A stretch of DNA of 64,000 nt from Brevibacterium sp. CCUG 69071 (GTDB lineage Bacteria > Actinomycetota > Actinomycetes > Actinomycetales > Brevibacteriaceae). The first letter of the stretch is position 1, and each line of letters starts with the position of its first letter. Below, piece by piece: positions 35,793 through 47,021 of the stretch. The position numbers and the translations under genes were made by a program. A model generated the notes under the pieces. It did no database searches. It was not told where the DNA came from and saw nothing but the letters and a program-made list of their open reading frames with translations. The DNA is taken from the NCBI RefSeq assembly GCF_021023135.1, contig NZ_PGFV01000002.1, positions 496,001 through 560,000 of the forward strand, written 5' to 3'.

Positions 35793-36902
35793 TCAGCCGA
35801 AGTGCTTCGCCCGGAACTCCGCGGCGATCTCGAGGACCCTATCGAGTCCCTCCGGTGCGCCGATGCTGATGCGCACTCCGGCGCCGAGGTTGCGCACCGC
35901 GACCGCGCGGTCGACGCAGGCGTCTTCGAAGGCCTGGGACAGCTCGCTCAGCGGTAGCCACACGAAGTTCGCCTGCGCCTCGGGCACGTCCCAGCCTTGG
36001 CCGCGCAGCGCCTCGGCGAACTCATCGCGGACCGCTGCGATCTGTGCGGCACGATCGAGGATCTCGTCCCAGTGGTGCAGGGACTCCAACGCGGCGGCCT
36101 GACTCATATCGGTCACACCGAAGGGGATGACCGCCTTGAGCAGTCCGTCGATCACGGGTCTCCGAGCGACGGCGTAGCCGACCCGCAGACCGGCCAGGCC
36201 GTGGGCCTTGGAGAATGTGCGCAGCAGAACGACGTTCGGGAAGTCGGCGACAAGCCCGAGACCGTCGACGACGCCTTCTGCGGTCGCGAACTCCCAGTAG
36301 GCCTCATCGACGGCGACGAGCACATGCTCGGGAACTCGGGCGAGGAAGCTGCGCACCTCGTCATCGCGCAGAGCCGGACCGGTGGGATTGTTCGGGGAGC
36401 AGAGGATGATCAGACTGGTGCGATCGGTGATGGCCGCGGCCATGGCAGCGAGATCGTGGCGACCGTCTGCGGTCAGCGGCACCTCGCTGCGCGCGGCGCC
36501 GGCGAGGCCGGTGATCTGCGGGTACATCTCGAACGACGGCCACGGGTAGATCGCCTCGGTGCCCGCGTCCGAGGTGATCTGTGTGAGTGCGACGAGCAGT
36601 TCGCTCGCCCCCGTGGTGACGATGAGTTCGTCTCTGTCCACGCCGAGGCGCTCGGAGAGTTCCGTGCGCAGCGCCAGGGCCGCATCGTCGGGGTAGAGCG
36701 CCGGATCCTTCGCATGCGCGGTCATGGTCTCGAGCACGGCGGGCAGCGGGGTCAGGTGGTTCTCATTGGACGAGAGTTTGAACGGTTTGAGTCCCTCGAC
36801 TCGCCGAGGCGGCTTCCCCGGAATGTAGGACGGAAACGTCTCCAGCGCCGGCCTCAGGCGCGGGGTGGAGACGGGGTGATCGGCGGGGTCCGGAGAAATC
36901 AT
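35793..36902 (-). CDS. Class I/II aminotransferase (HisC2/Pat-like)
   Basis: A 369-residue PLP enzyme. The Schiff-base lysine region is RTFSKAHGLAGLRVGY, with SPNNPTGP and DEAYWEF, all typical of histidinol-phosphate/aromatic aminotransferases. The N-terminus (SYIPGKPPRRVEGLKPFKLSSNEN) resembles actinobacterial Pat (phenylalanine aminotransferase). It converges with pucR with a 48-base gap. It may be a general aromatic or histidinol-phosphate aminotransferase or, by context, an amino-donor step in the neighbouring catabolic cluster. Confidence 0.85.
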   Translation of the reverse strand: MISPDPADHPVSTPRLRPALETFPSYIPGKPPRRVEGLKPFKLSSNENHLTPLPAVLETMTAHAKDPALYPDDAALALRTELSERLGVDRDELIVTTGASELLVALTQITSDAGTEAIYPWPSFEMYPQITGLAGAARSEVPLTADGRHDLAAMAAAITDRTSLIILCSPNNPTGPALRDDEVRSFLARVPEHVLVAVDEAYWEFATAEGVVDGLGLVADFPNVVLLRTFSKAHGLAGLRVGYAVARRPVIDGLLKAVIPFGVTDMSQAAALESLHHWDEILDRAAQIAAVRDEFAEALRGQGWDVPEAQANFVWLPLSELSQAFEDACVDRAVAVRNLGAGVRISIGAPEGLDRVLEIAAEFRAKHFG

Positions 36903-36988
36903 GGACTCATGCTCTCACAGAGCCGCCGGCACGGATCCGTCCGGGTGCCCGGGAGCGAGAGCACGGCATCGCCGGGCCGCTGTCCGGG

Positions 36989-37795
36989 TCACCAGGGCTT
37001 CTCGGGGGTCGACCGGCCGCCGTCGCCTCCCGGGCCCTGCTGCTGTTGGTTCTTCTCGGAGTTCTCGCCGCGCTCCTTGAGCTCATCGCGCTTCTTCTCG
37101 GATTCGGATTTGCCCTCATCCGAGTCGTCGGGCTTCTCGTCCTCGCCCGATTCCTCACCCTGTTCATCCTCACCGGAGTCGGAGTCGCTCTCCGACCCTT
37201 CTGAGGACTGGTCGCCGTCCTGGGAGTCATCGCTCTCGGAGTCGTCCTTCTCGGTGCCGTCCTCTTTGGCCTGCTGGCCCTGCTTCTTGTCCTCGACGCG
37301 TTCCTTCGCCTCCTCGGACTTCTGCTGTTCCTCGCTCTTCTCCGGCTGGCACTCCTCGGGAGCATCCTCGAGGGTCTTCAGCGAACGGTCGTAGAGTTCC
37401 TTCGACTGGTCCGGGTCCTGATCGGCGACCTGGTCGGCCTGCTTCTCATAGACATAGGAGAGATTGATGCGCACAGCGCACTCGTGCGCGGGAGGAGTGA
37501 TCTCCAGGGCAGATTCGAGGTCGGCCTGGGCCGGGTCGAAGTCACCGACAGCGGCCTCCGCGGTGCCTCGGTTGTAGTAGCCGATGTGGCGTTGGATGGG
37601 ACTGAGCGTGAGGAAGGCGCTCGCGGCCTTCTTCGCACCGGGGAAGTCGTTGGAGGCGTAGCGGACCTGTGAGGCGGCGCCGAAGTACACGGTCACCGCG
37701 ACATAGGAGAAGGCGAGCAGGAGCACGGTGCCGACGACGAGGTTGACCTTCGTGAGCAGACGCATCGTCGTCCACACTCGGGCGATGCGATTCAT
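36989..37795 (-). CDS. Membrane-anchored TPR-like protein with acidic tail (BatC-like)
   Basis: A 268-residue protein. One membrane helix lies at about residues 18-40. A TPR-like segment of about 90 residues follows (RHIGYYNRGTAEAAVGDFDP, then DLESALEITPP). The last 120 residues are an extremely acidic Asp/Glu/Ser/Lys low-complexity tail. It is the last gene of a MoxR/DUF58/VWA operon and starts four bases inside the upstream VWA gene's end, so it is coupled. BatC-type proteins hold this place in related operons. Confidence 0.72.
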   Translation of the reverse strand: MNRIARVWTTMRLLTKVNLVVGTVLLLAFSYVAVTVYFGAASQVRYASNDFPGAKKAASAFLTLSPIQRHIGYYNRGTAEAAVGDFDPAQADLESALEITPPAHECAVRINLSYVYEKQADQVADQDPDQSKELYDRSLKTLEDAPEECQPEKSEEQQKSEEAKERVEDKKQGQQAKEDGTEKDDSESDDSQDGDQSSEGSESDSDSGEDEQGEESGEDEKPDDSDEGKSESEKKRDELKERGENSEKNQQQQGPGGDGGRSTPEKPW

Positions 37796-38940
37796 CTCCG
37801 GCCTCCCTGTGACATGTGTTCACTGCGTCCCGGCCCCCCGGGTCCGTGGGGGCCGCCTCGGCCCATGGCTGTCCGGGGCCGACGTGGGGCGATGGCCCGC
37901 AGTCGCAGGTACTCGCGGACGCCGAAGACCATCTCCACGGCGATCCAGACGAAGACGAGGATGAGCGGGATCCAGAAGTATTCGTCGACGGTGACCCGGC
38001 CGTCCTTCTTCACCAGTGTCTGGTCGTACTCCGGGGCGGAGTAGACGCTGTCCATCGAGGTCTTCCCGTCCCGGTGGTGGTAGTCGACCTGCAGGTCAGA
38101 GGCGATCCTCTTGAGGTTTCCCTCGTCGATCGTCGAGATCCCGGGATTGCCGCCGCGGTCGCGGATAAAGTCACCCTGGTCGCCGCCGGTGTCTCCGGTG
38201 TCTCCGGTGTCCCCGGGATCGCCGAGACCCGGCTCGTCGCCGATCCCGCCACCGCCGCCGTAGCCGAAGGGCTGGGTCTCCCGCATCTTCCCACCCTGCT
38301 TCGTGCCGTAGCCGAACACGGCACCGCTGTTGATGCGGGAGGCGAAGGACGCCCAGGAGTCGGGATCTTCGGCAACGGTCTGCTCACCGTCGCCGAAGTA
38401 GAACACCAGGCTCTTGTTGTCGGGACGATCCTCCTGATTGGCCCGCATCCGCTCATCGATCTCCTGGCCCGCCTCGGTGATGGAGGAACCGTTGGAATTC
38501 GCCGACATCTCCGGGCTGAGGACGTCCACGGCCGAGGCGAAGGCAGCATGATCGGTGGTCAGAGGCATCGCCGTCGACGCGGTCGAGGCGAAGGTGATGA
38601 TGCTCAGGCGAGTGCCGGGGAACTGCTTCGCGAGGTCGAGCATGTCCTTCTTCACGCCTTCGAGTCGGGTCGAATCGCCGTCGTAGTCCTCGGCCGCCAT
38701 CGACGTCGTCGTGTCGACGACGAAGTAGACATCGGCATTGCCCTCGTACTCCTCGGTCGAGGACTTGATGGGCACACCGGGCCTGGCCAAGGCCAGAGCC
38801 AGCATGGCGACGACGCCCATGCGCACGAACCACTTCCACCGGGGTCCCTCGCCCCGAATGGCCGGGATGATGCAGATGGTCAGCAGGGCGAGGACGAGGA
38901 ATCCCCAGCCGAACCAGGTGAAGACGGGGTCGAAGGTCAT
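37792..38940 (-). CDS. VWA-domain membrane protein (BatB-like)
   Basis: A 382-residue protein with N-terminal hydrophobic segments (residues 5-26 and 40-56), an extracytoplasmic von Willebrand A domain, and a C-terminal membrane helix. The MIDAS motif reads DTTTS in VVDTTTSMAAED, a Thr variant of DxSxS. A Gly/Asp-rich insert with GDTGDTGDTGG repeats sits near residue 255. The ATG at 38940 overlaps the previous stop (ATGA). It probably works with the other VWA protein and the MoxR ATPase in maturation or assembly of a partner complex. Confidence 0.78.
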   Translation of the reverse strand: MTFDPVFTWFGWGFLVLALLTICIIPAIRGEGPRWKWFVRMGVVAMLALALARPGVPIKSSTEEYEGNADVYFVVDTTTSMAAEDYDGDSTRLEGVKKDMLDLAKQFPGTRLSIITFASTASTAMPLTTDHAAFASAVDVLSPEMSANSNGSSITEAGQEIDERMRANQEDRPDNKSLVFYFGDGEQTVAEDPDSWASFASRINSGAVFGYGTKQGGKMRETQPFGYGGGGGIGDEPGLGDPGDTGDTGDTGGDQGDFIRDRGGNPGISTIDEGNLKRIASDLQVDYHHRDGKTSMDSVYSAPEYDQTLVKKDGRVTVDEYFWIPLILVFVWIAVEMVFGVREYLRLRAIAPRRPRTAMGRGGPHGPGGPGRSEHMSQGGRR

Positions 38941-39911
38941 GATTTCGTCCTCCACGCCAGCACGAAGATCCCGGCCAGACCGAAGACCGCGAGACCGAGG
39001 GGAACCGCGGGCATGTCATGGACGATCGTGTACGAACGGCCGGGAGTGTTCTCCGCCTCCTGGCTCTGGATCTCGGCGACGATGCGATCGATCGTCGAGG
39101 CCGAACCCATGTCGAACTGTTTGCCTCCGGTCCGGTCGGACACCGACTTGAGCTCCTTGGTCTGAGTGTTCGTGAGCACCGAGGGCGGGGACAGACTGTA
39201 GACCCTGACCTTCGAATCCACGGCGATCTGCGCCGCCTCGTCGAGTTCGAACAGAGGCTCGCCGGCGAGCATGTTGTCGGTGGCGAAGACGATCGACCGG
39301 GACCGATCCTCGTCCTGGCGGTCGAAGTTGTCGATGCAGGACACGAGTCCGTCGCCGATGAGGGAGGAGCCGCCGATGTGCGGCGGTGAGGTCGACCAGG
39401 AATAGTCCGTGCCTTCCGAACCCCAGGAGCGGAAGCCCTCCTCGGCCTCTTCGAGGTAGTTCTCCACCATGTCGTAGTCATCGGTGAGCGGGAAGGCCGA
39501 CACCGCGGTGGCATTGAACACGGTCATGCCGATGCGTTCGCCGTCGAAGCGGTCGACGAGCTCCTGATAGGCCTGCAGCAGGTCGGCGTCATAGCCGAGC
39601 ATGGAACCGGAGACATCGAGGCAGAGCATGACATCGCGCAGCTTCTTCTCCGGGTTCACCGTCTCGATCCACGCGGGCCGCGCGACGCCGACCAGGGCGG
39701 AGACGCCGGTGAGCATGATGACGCCGAGGAACGCCACGGTCATGATCAGCCGTGTGCGCATGGCGCGACGGAAGCTGGGCAGACTCGTCATCCGACCGCT
39801 GTGCGCCACCGCCAGCGAGGACACCGTGGTCTTCGGGCGACGGAAGAAAAAGACGGCGAGCGCTGCGAGGACGAGGAGGATGAGCGCCACCCACCAGAAC
39901 ATCAGGACCAT
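38937..39911 (-). CDS. VWA-domain membrane protein (BatA-like)
   Basis: A 324-residue protein with an N-terminal helix (residues 4-22), a second helix near 55-75, a VWA domain with an intact MIDAS DVSGS, and a C-terminal helix just before the stop. It starts at ATG 39911 or at ATG 39902, which overlaps the upstream stop (TGATG); I keep the longer form with low certainty. It overlaps the next VWA gene. Family knowledge places these pairs with MoxR AAA+ ATPases; the client protein is unknown. Confidence 0.78.
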   Translation of the reverse strand: MVLMFWWVALILLVLAALAVFFFRRPKTTVSSLAVAHSGRMTSLPSFRRAMRTRLIMTVAFLGVIMLTGVSALVGVARPAWIETVNPEKKLRDVMLCLDVSGSMLGYDADLLQAYQELVDRFDGERIGMTVFNATAVSAFPLTDDYDMVENYLEEAEEGFRSWGSEGTDYSWSTSPPHIGGSSLIGDGLVSCIDNFDRQDEDRSRSIVFATDNMLAGEPLFELDEAAQIAVDSKVRVYSLSPPSVLTNTQTKELKSVSDRTGGKQFDMGSASTIDRIVAEIQSQEAENTPGRSYTIVHDMPAVPLGLAVFGLAGIFVLAWRTKS

Positions 39912-40354
39912 CGGGTCACCAGCTTCCTGGCTCCGGCGATCTGTTCGCTCAGATCTCCGGTATCCACCTCGGCGAATTCGGCTTCGTAGAGCCCGGAGAG
40001 GGAATCGGCGAGATCGTCGAGCCCGGCCACCGCGGCATCGCGGTAGGTCAGATGCTCGGCCTTGACGCCCCAGGCGTCACCGGCGAACTCGCGAACGATC
40101 TTCGCGAGATCCCGAGCCGAATCCCGCACATCGGCCTCACCCGTCGACAGCTGCGTCTCCACCTCGGCGATCCGGGACATATAGGTGCTGCGCACGGGGA
40201 TGGGGATCCGGGGGCGCGATTTCACCGTGGAGCCGGCGGCGACGCGGATCAGCGGGGCGAAGAGGTTGAGGACCGCGGCAAGGAGGATCAGACCGGCGGC
40301 GAGGTACCACCAGGGTGAGAGCTCCAGGGGCCCGACGAGTTCAGCGGGGCCCAC
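39902..40354 (-). CDS. Membrane-anchored hypothetical protein of the MoxR operon
   Basis: A 150-residue protein with one membrane helix (WWYLAAGLILLAAVLNLFAPL) near the N-terminus and a mostly helical charged cytoplasmic or external domain. Genes of this size between DUF58 and VWA genes are common in actinobacterial MoxR operons, often with a poorly conserved DUF4381-like role; I cannot assign the family firmly. It overlaps both neighbours. Confidence 0.65.
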   Translation of the reverse strand: MGPAELVGPLELSPWWYLAAGLILLAAVLNLFAPLIRVAAGSTVKSRPRIPIPVRSTYMSRIAEVETQLSTGEADVRDSARDLAKIVREFAGDAWGVKAEHLTYRDAAVAGLDDLADSLSGLYEAEFAEVDTGDLSEQIAGARKLVTRWS

Positions 40355-41225
40355 GGCGATGCCTCAGCAGGAGTGTATGGAGACGACCGAGCGCCTCATC
40401 GGGGTGGGAAATCTCCGTGTGGGAGATCCCGAGCTTCGCGAGCAGGTCGATGCGCTGCTGACGGCGGGCCGCCTCGGTGCGGGCGAACTCCTCGTGCACG
40501 GCCGACTTGGTCATCACCGAGGTCGGCAGGCCGACCTGCGGGCGGGCGACGTCGTAGGGCGCCGAGGCGGCCGGCAGTCCGGCGAGATCCGCATCGGTGA
40601 TCGTGATCCACAGCATCTCGTGCTGCGCGCGCAGTCGTTTGATCGTCGCCTCTTCGACCGGACCCAAGGGAGCCTGATCGGAGATGACGACGACGAGCAT
40701 CCGATAGCTGATATGACCGGCGATCCACTGCAGCTGCTCGTTGATGGAGCCGTCCGCGGCGGTCCCGGACTCGGCGAGGATCTGCTGGAGGAGATGTTCG
40801 AGGTGGGCCTCGCTGCCTTTGCGCGGTGAGGCCGTCGTGTGTTCGGCGTTGCCGTGGACGAGCATGACGTCATCGCCGTGGCGGACGGCGAGGTAGCCGG
40901 TCATTCCGGCCATGAGGATCGCCAGCTGGCGTTTGTCGACTCCGGACGAGGACACCGCGTCGAAGTTCCGCGAGGTGTCGACGACGAGGGCGAGGATGTG
41001 ACGGCGATGGGCGACATAGCGTTTGACGAGGGGATCGGAATGGCGGGCCGTGGCCTTCCAGTCGATGTCGCGGATCTCGTCGCCGGGAATGTAGTCGCGC
41101 AGGTCGTCGAAGTCGAGGCTGTGGCCGTGGAAGACCGAGGAGTAGTCACCGTCGAGGAGCCTGCGAGTCCGACGGTGGGCGTGGATGGTCATCCGCGCCT
41201 TGATCCGATTGAGCAGAGCAGTCAT
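40341..41225 (-). CDS. DUF58-domain protein
   Basis: A 294-residue soluble protein with the DUF58 signature GDEIRDIDWKATARHSDPLVKRY and then a VWA-like fold (LALVVDTSRNFDAVS; the MIDAS is degenerate). DUF58 proteins are encoded directly after MoxR in this operon type and are thought to help MoxR act on VWA partners. The start ATG lies 12 bases after the MoxR stop. Confidence 0.83.
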   Translation of the reverse strand: MTALLNRIKARMTIHAHRRTRRLLDGDYSSVFHGHSLDFDDLRDYIPGDEIRDIDWKATARHSDPLVKRYVAHRRHILALVVDTSRNFDAVSSSGVDKRQLAILMAGMTGYLAVRHGDDVMLVHGNAEHTTASPRKGSEAHLEHLLQQILAESGTAADGSINEQLQWIAGHISYRMLVVVISDQAPLGPVEEATIKRLRAQHEMLWITITDADLAGLPAASAPYDVARPQVGLPTSVMTKSAVHEEFARTEAARRQQRIDLLAKLGISHTEISHPDEALGRLHTLLLRHRRGPR

Positions 41226-41237
41226 CGCGGCAGCCGA

Positions 41238-42233
<996 letters not shown>

Positions 42234-42430
42234 AGTGGGAGCCTCTCGAGTCCGTGCGTGCTGTTCTTCCAAGCATATGGGCAGACCCTGACACGCGTCT
42301 GGGCGATCTCGTGTCAGTGCTGCCACATAGTGTGAACAGTGGAGAGGGGAGTCAGAGGTGATGGTGTGCCGCTCACTCGGACACGCCGAGGACCCACCCG
42401 GACGACACACCCACAGGTGAAAATTTTTCC

Positions 42431-42582
42431 TGTGGACAAGGGTGGAAAACCGATCGCGAAAACGCTTCCGAATCGACCTCGAGGTCCAGGGTGCCCAGTG
42501 TCCTCGCAGGTGATCGAACTACATCACTGTCGTTCACAGCCTGTGGACGAATGTGGACGGAAAAGGCACAGGGTGTGGATGG
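42431..42582 (+). promoter_or_regulatory. Cluster of four DnaA-box-like sites upstream of nrdHIEF
   Basis: TGTGGACAA (42431-42439), TGTGGACGA (42542-42550), TGTGGACGG (42552-42560) and TGTGGATGG (42574-42582) all lie on the same strand. The first is the exact complement of TTGTCCACA, the DnaA box form common in high-GC actinobacteria. DnaA control of ribonucleotide reductase is established in E. coli (nrdAB); here it is inference. Confidence 0.4.
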
Positions 42583-42601
42583 GGGAAATGACACTGGTGT
42601 A

Positions 42602-42617
42602 ACACTGGATATAGGGG
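42602..42617 (+). promoter_or_regulatory. NrdR box 1 (weaker)
   Basis: ACACTGGATATAGGGG fits the 16-base NrdR consensus at 12 positions. Its start is 31 bases before that of box 2, the spacing expected for tandem NrdR boxes on one face of the helix. Confidence 0.6.
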
Positions 42618-42632
42618 TAAGGTCGTACCCGA

Positions 42633-42648
42633 ACACAACATCTAGTGG
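42633..42648 (+). promoter_or_regulatory. NrdR box 2 (strong)
   Basis: ACACAACATCTAGTGG matches the NrdR consensus at 15 of 16 positions. NrdR is the ATP/dATP-sensing repressor of ribonucleotide reductase operons, so nrdHIEF is probably under its control. Confidence 0.75.
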
Positions 42649-42753
42649 TCACCCTCGGGCCGAAAAGCCGTGATTTCAGTCATGGCCGACACGGATCCAG
42701 GCGTGATCGAACAACCGCAGCGGAGAGCCGAAAGGCAGAATCGAGGAGTCGTC

Positions 42754-43002
42754 ATGATCACCGTGTACACCAAGCCAGCTTGTGTCCAGTGCAACGCCAC
42801 CTACCGTGCGCTCGACGCCAAGGGCCTGAAGTACAAGTCGGTTGATCTCAGCGTCGACGAGAACGCTCTCGACGTCGTCAAGGCCATGGGCTACATGCAG
42901 GCCCCCGTCGTCGTCACCGACAACGATCACTGGTCGGGATTCCGGCCGGACAAGATCGCCACCCTGTCCGGAGAGCAGACGGCGGCGTCCGTCGTGGCGT
43001 GA
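42754..43002 (+). CDS. nrdH: NrdH glutaredoxin-like redoxin
   Basis: An 82-residue thioredoxin-fold reductant for class Ib ribonucleotide reductase. The active site is CVQC, and the C-terminal SGFRPDKI matches the NrdH WSGFRPD motif. I start at ATG 42754, which has GAGGAG upstream and gives [13 protein letters not shown] as in homologues. nrdI follows after one base. Confidence 0.95.
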   Translation: MITVYTKPACVQCNATYRALDAKGLKYKSVDLSVDENALDVVKAMGYMQAPVVVTDNDHWSGFRPDKIATLSGEQTAASVVA

Positions 43003-43003
43003 G

Positions 43004-43417
43004 ATGCTTCTGGTCTACTACTCCAGCAGCTCCGAATACACCCACCGCTTCGTCGGCAAACTGCACCACCCGGCTCGCCGGATACCGCTGCTGACGAAGC
43101 AGGAGACGCTGAGGATCGACGAACCGTTCGTCCTCGTGACTCCCACCTACGGGGCCGGCCCCAATCGGGGGGCCGTCCCCAAACAAGTGGTCAAGTTCCT
43201 CAACCAAGAAGAGAACCGGCGCCACCTCATCGGCGTCATCGGTGCCGGAAACACGAATTTCGGCCAAGAATACTGTCGGGCGGCTCGTAAGATCGCCGCC
43301 AAATGCAATGTACCCCTCATGTACCGCGTCGAACTCCTGGGCACTCCGGAGGACGTCGAAGCAGTGAATTTAGGATTGGACAAACTGTGCGCGAGCTCGC
43401 TGAAGACCGCAATGTAG
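43004..43417 (+). CDS. nrdI: NrdI flavodoxin-like protein
   Basis: A 137-residue FMN protein that supplies oxidant for assembling the dimanganese-tyrosyl cofactor of NrdF. The FMN-binding features [19 protein letters not shown] and [12 protein letters not shown] are clear. The ATG at 43004 follows the nrdH stop closely. Its last 30 bases overlap the nrdE start. Confidence 0.94.
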   Translation: MLLVYYSSSSEYTHRFVGKLHHPARRIPLLTKQETLRIDEPFVLVTPTYGAGPNRGAVPKQVVKFLNQEENRRHLIGVIGAGNTNFGQEYCRAARKIAAKCNVPLMYRVELLGTPEDVEAVNLGLDKLCASSLKTAM

Positions 43418-45549
43418 AGGACATCATCCGCGAAGAGACGGACCTCGACTACCATGCGCTCAACGCCATGCTGAACCTCTATGACAATGATGGTCGGATT
43501 CAGTTCGAACGAGACAAGCAGGCTGCCAGGCAGTACTTCCTGCAGCACGTGAACAACAACACGGTCTTCTTCCACGACCTCAAGGAGAAGCTCGATTACC
43601 TCGTCGACAAGGACTACTACGAGCCCGAGGTCCTCGAGCAGTACTCCTTCGACTTCATCGAGGAGCTCTCGAAGCGCGCCTACGCTCAGAAGTTCCGCTT
43701 CCAGACCTTCCTCGGCGCCTTCAAGTTCTACACCTCCTACACTCTGAAGACCTTCGACGGGAAGCGCTACCTCGAACGCTTCGAGGACCGTGTCGTCATG
43801 GTCGCCCTGTTCCTCGCCCGCGGCGATGAGACGCTGGCGACCCAGCTCGTCGACGAGATCATCACCGGCCGCTTCCAGCCGGCCACCCCGACCTTCCTCA
43901 ACGCCGGAAAGAAGCAGCGCGGAGAGCTCGTCTCCTGCTTCCTCCTGCGCATCGAAGACAACATGGAGTCGATCGGCCGCTCCATCAACTCCGCTCTGCA
44001 GCTGTCCAAGCGCGGCGGCGGTGTGGCCTTCGCGCTGACGAACATCCGCGAGTCCGGTGCCCCGATCAAGAAGATCGAGAACCAGTCCTCCGGTGTTATC
44101 CCGGTGATGAAGCTGCTCGAAGACTCCTTCTCCTACGCCAACCAGCTGGGTGCGCGGCAGGGTGCCGGAGCCGTCTACCTCCACGCTCACCACCCCGACA
44201 TCTACAGCTTCCTCGACACCAAGCGCGAGAACGCCGATGAGAAGATCCGGATCAAGACCCTGTCCTTGGGCGTCGTCATTCCGGACATCACCTTCGAACT
44301 GGCCAAGCGCAACGAGGACATGTACCTCTTCAGCCCCTATGACGTCGAGCGCGTCTACGGCATGCCCTTCTCCGACGTCAACGTCACGGAGAAGTACGAG
44401 GAGATGGTCGACAACGCCTCGATCAAGAAGAAGAAGATCAACGCTCGCGAGTTCTTCCAGACCCTCGCGGAGATCCAGTTCGAGTCCGGCTACCCGTATG
44501 TGATGTTCGAGGACACGGTCAACAAGGCCAATCCGATCGACGGCAAGATCATCATGTCGAACCTGTGCTCCGAGATCCTCCAGGTCTCCGAGCCGAGCAA
44601 GTACGACTCCGATCTCGGCTACGACGAGATCGGCAAGGACATCTCCTGCAACCTCGGTTCGCTCAACATCGCGCTGACGATGGACTCGGACAACTTCGGT
44701 CAGACCATCGAGACTGCGATCCGCGGACTGACCGCCGTCGCCGAGACCTCTGACATCCAGTCGGTTCCGTCGATCGCCCGCGGCAACGACATGTCCCATG
44801 CGATCGGCCTCGGCCAGATGAACCTGCACGGCTACCTCGCTCGCGAGCACGTCTACTACGGTTCGGACGAAGGCCTCGACTTCACGAACATGTACTTCTA
44901 CACCGTCGCCTACCACTGTGTGCGGGCGTCGATGGAGATTGCGAAGGAGCGCGGCACCGCTTTCGCCGGGTTCGAACGTTCGAAGTACGCCACCGGCGAG
45001 TACTTCGACAAGTACACCGATGCGGAATGGCTTCCGCGCACCCAGCGGGTGACCGATCTGTTCGCCGAGGCGGGTGTGCACATCCCGACCCAGGACGATT
45101 GGCGCGAACTCAAGGCCGCCGTCGCCGAGCACGGGATCTACAACCAGAACCTGCAGGCGGTTCCGCCGACCGGGTCGATCTCCTACATCAACAACTCGAC
45201 CTCCTCGATCCACCCCGTGGCCTCGAAGATCGAGATCCGCAAGGAGGGCAAGATCGGGCGCGTGTACTACCCGGCTCCCTTCATGGACAACGACAACCTC
45301 GAGTACTACCAGGACGCGTACGAGATCGGCTACGAGAAGATCATCGACACCTACGCCGAGGCCACGAAGCACGTGGACCAGGGTCTGTCGCTGACGCTGT
45401 TCTTCATGGACACCGCGACCACGCGTGACATCAACAAGGCGCAGATCTACGCCTGGCGCAAGGGCATCAAGACCATCTACTACATTCGGCTGCGGCAGCT
45501 CGCGCTGCAGGGCACCGAGGTCGATGGCTGCGTCTCCTGCATGCTCTGA
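43387..45549 (+). CDS. nrdE: Class Ib ribonucleotide reductase, large subunit
   Basis: A 720-residue catalytic subunit. It shows [16 protein letters not shown] (redox cysteine), NLCSEI (catalytic Cys and Glu), and C-terminal CVSCML (shuttle cysteines). I choose the GTG at 43387, which lies inside the end of nrdI and gives [17 protein letters not shown] before the conserved [14 protein letters not shown]; longer frames have no homology. It reduces NDPs to dNDPs with electrons from NrdH. Confidence 0.95.
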   Translation: MRELAEDRNVEDIIREETDLDYHALNAMLNLYDNDGRIQFERDKQAARQYFLQHVNNNTVFFHDLKEKLDYLVDKDYYEPEVLEQYSFDFIEELSKRAYAQKFRFQTFLGAFKFYTSYTLKTFDGKRYLERFEDRVVMVALFLARGDETLATQLVDEIITGRFQPATPTFLNAGKKQRGELVSCFLLRIEDNMESIGRSINSALQLSKRGGGVAFALTNIRESGAPIKKIENQSSGVIPVMKLLEDSFSYANQLGARQGAGAVYLHAHHPDIYSFLDTKRENADEKIRIKTLSLGVVIPDITFELAKRNEDMYLFSPYDVERVYGMPFSDVNVTEKYEEMVDNASIKKKKINAREFFQTLAEIQFESGYPYVMFEDTVNKANPIDGKIIMSNLCSEILQVSEPSKYDSDLGYDEIGKDISCNLGSLNIALTMDSDNFGQTIETAIRGLTAVAETSDIQSVPSIARGNDMSHAIGLGQMNLHGYLAREHVYYGSDEGLDFTNMYFYTVAYHCVRASMEIAKERGTAFAGFERSKYATGEYFDKYTDAEWLPRTQRVTDLFAEAGVHIPTQDDWRELKAAVAEHGIYNQNLQAVPPTGSISYINNSTSSIHPVASKIEIRKEGKIGRVYYPAPFMDNDNLEYYQDAYEIGYEKIIDTYAEATKHVDQGLSLTLFFMDTATTRDINKAQIYAWRKGIKTIYYIRLRQLALQGTEVDGCVSCML

Positions 45550-45556
45550 TCGATGA

Positions 45557-46657
<1,101 letters not shown>

Positions 46658-46697
46658 AGTTGCCAGTCCGCTCCTGACCAGTCAGGGGTAGTCAAGG

Positions 46698-46736
46698 GCC
46701 CCGGATCTGCGAGTTTTCGCAGGCCCGGGGCTTTTT
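46698..46736 (+). terminator. Rho-independent terminator of the nrd operon
   Basis: A two-part stem (GCCCCGG 46698-46704 with CCGGGGC 46725-46731, and CTGCGA with TCGCAG inside) is followed by TTTTT. It lies 40 bases after nrdF. Confidence 0.88.
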
Positions 46737-47021
46737 CGTGCCCTCTCCAACACGACAGGAGAGGACGACGATGAACATCAACACCCATTCGACGGGGCAC
46801 GCCGGGGGCACGCACACACCTACATGGTGGGAGCGAGGTGGATCGCCAGGAGGAATTTGGGTCTGGCACGCCCCTGAGATCGTGCCCCTTCGTGCCCTTC
46901 GGCACGCTCTTAACGTCGAGAAAACGCCTGTTGACCAGGGTTTTTGTGACGCGCCGCCGATGAGGGGCACGAAGGGGCACGAGCGCTCCCTGACGTCCGT
47001 TCGAGGTCAGGGGAGGACACG
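46737..47021. other. Gap before the integrase
   Basis: A frame from ATG 46771 (MNINTHSTGHAGGTH) to 47025 is open but has no known relatives that I recognise. The main feature is an inverted repeat of an 18-base sequence near the integrase start. Confidence 0.5.
46880..46982. repeat. 18-bp inverted repeat upstream of the integrase
   Basis: TCGTGCCCCTTCGTGCCC (46880-46897) recurs as its exact reverse complement at 46965-46982, with 67 bases between. Each copy also holds an internal CGTGCCC direct repeat. It could be integrase arm-type binding sites, an attP region, or a regulatory loop. Confidence 0.8.

Larger units (their letters stand above)
42234..42753. other. Divergent regulatory gap between moxR and nrdH
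   Basis: This 520-base gap has no supported gene. It contains a 7-base inverted pair CTGACAC/GTGTCAG (42289-42317 region), an inverted CCACAGG/CCTGTGG pair (42411-42435), four TGTGGAY-type sites, and two NrdR-like boxes next to nrdH. An in-frame ATG at 42670 could extend nrdH but adds a sequence foreign to the family. Confidence 0.7.

Noticed and set aside
42670..42753. Longer NrdH starting at ATG 42670
   Set aside because: The extra 28 residues are foreign to NrdH; ATG 42754 has a good ribosome site and gives the family's start.
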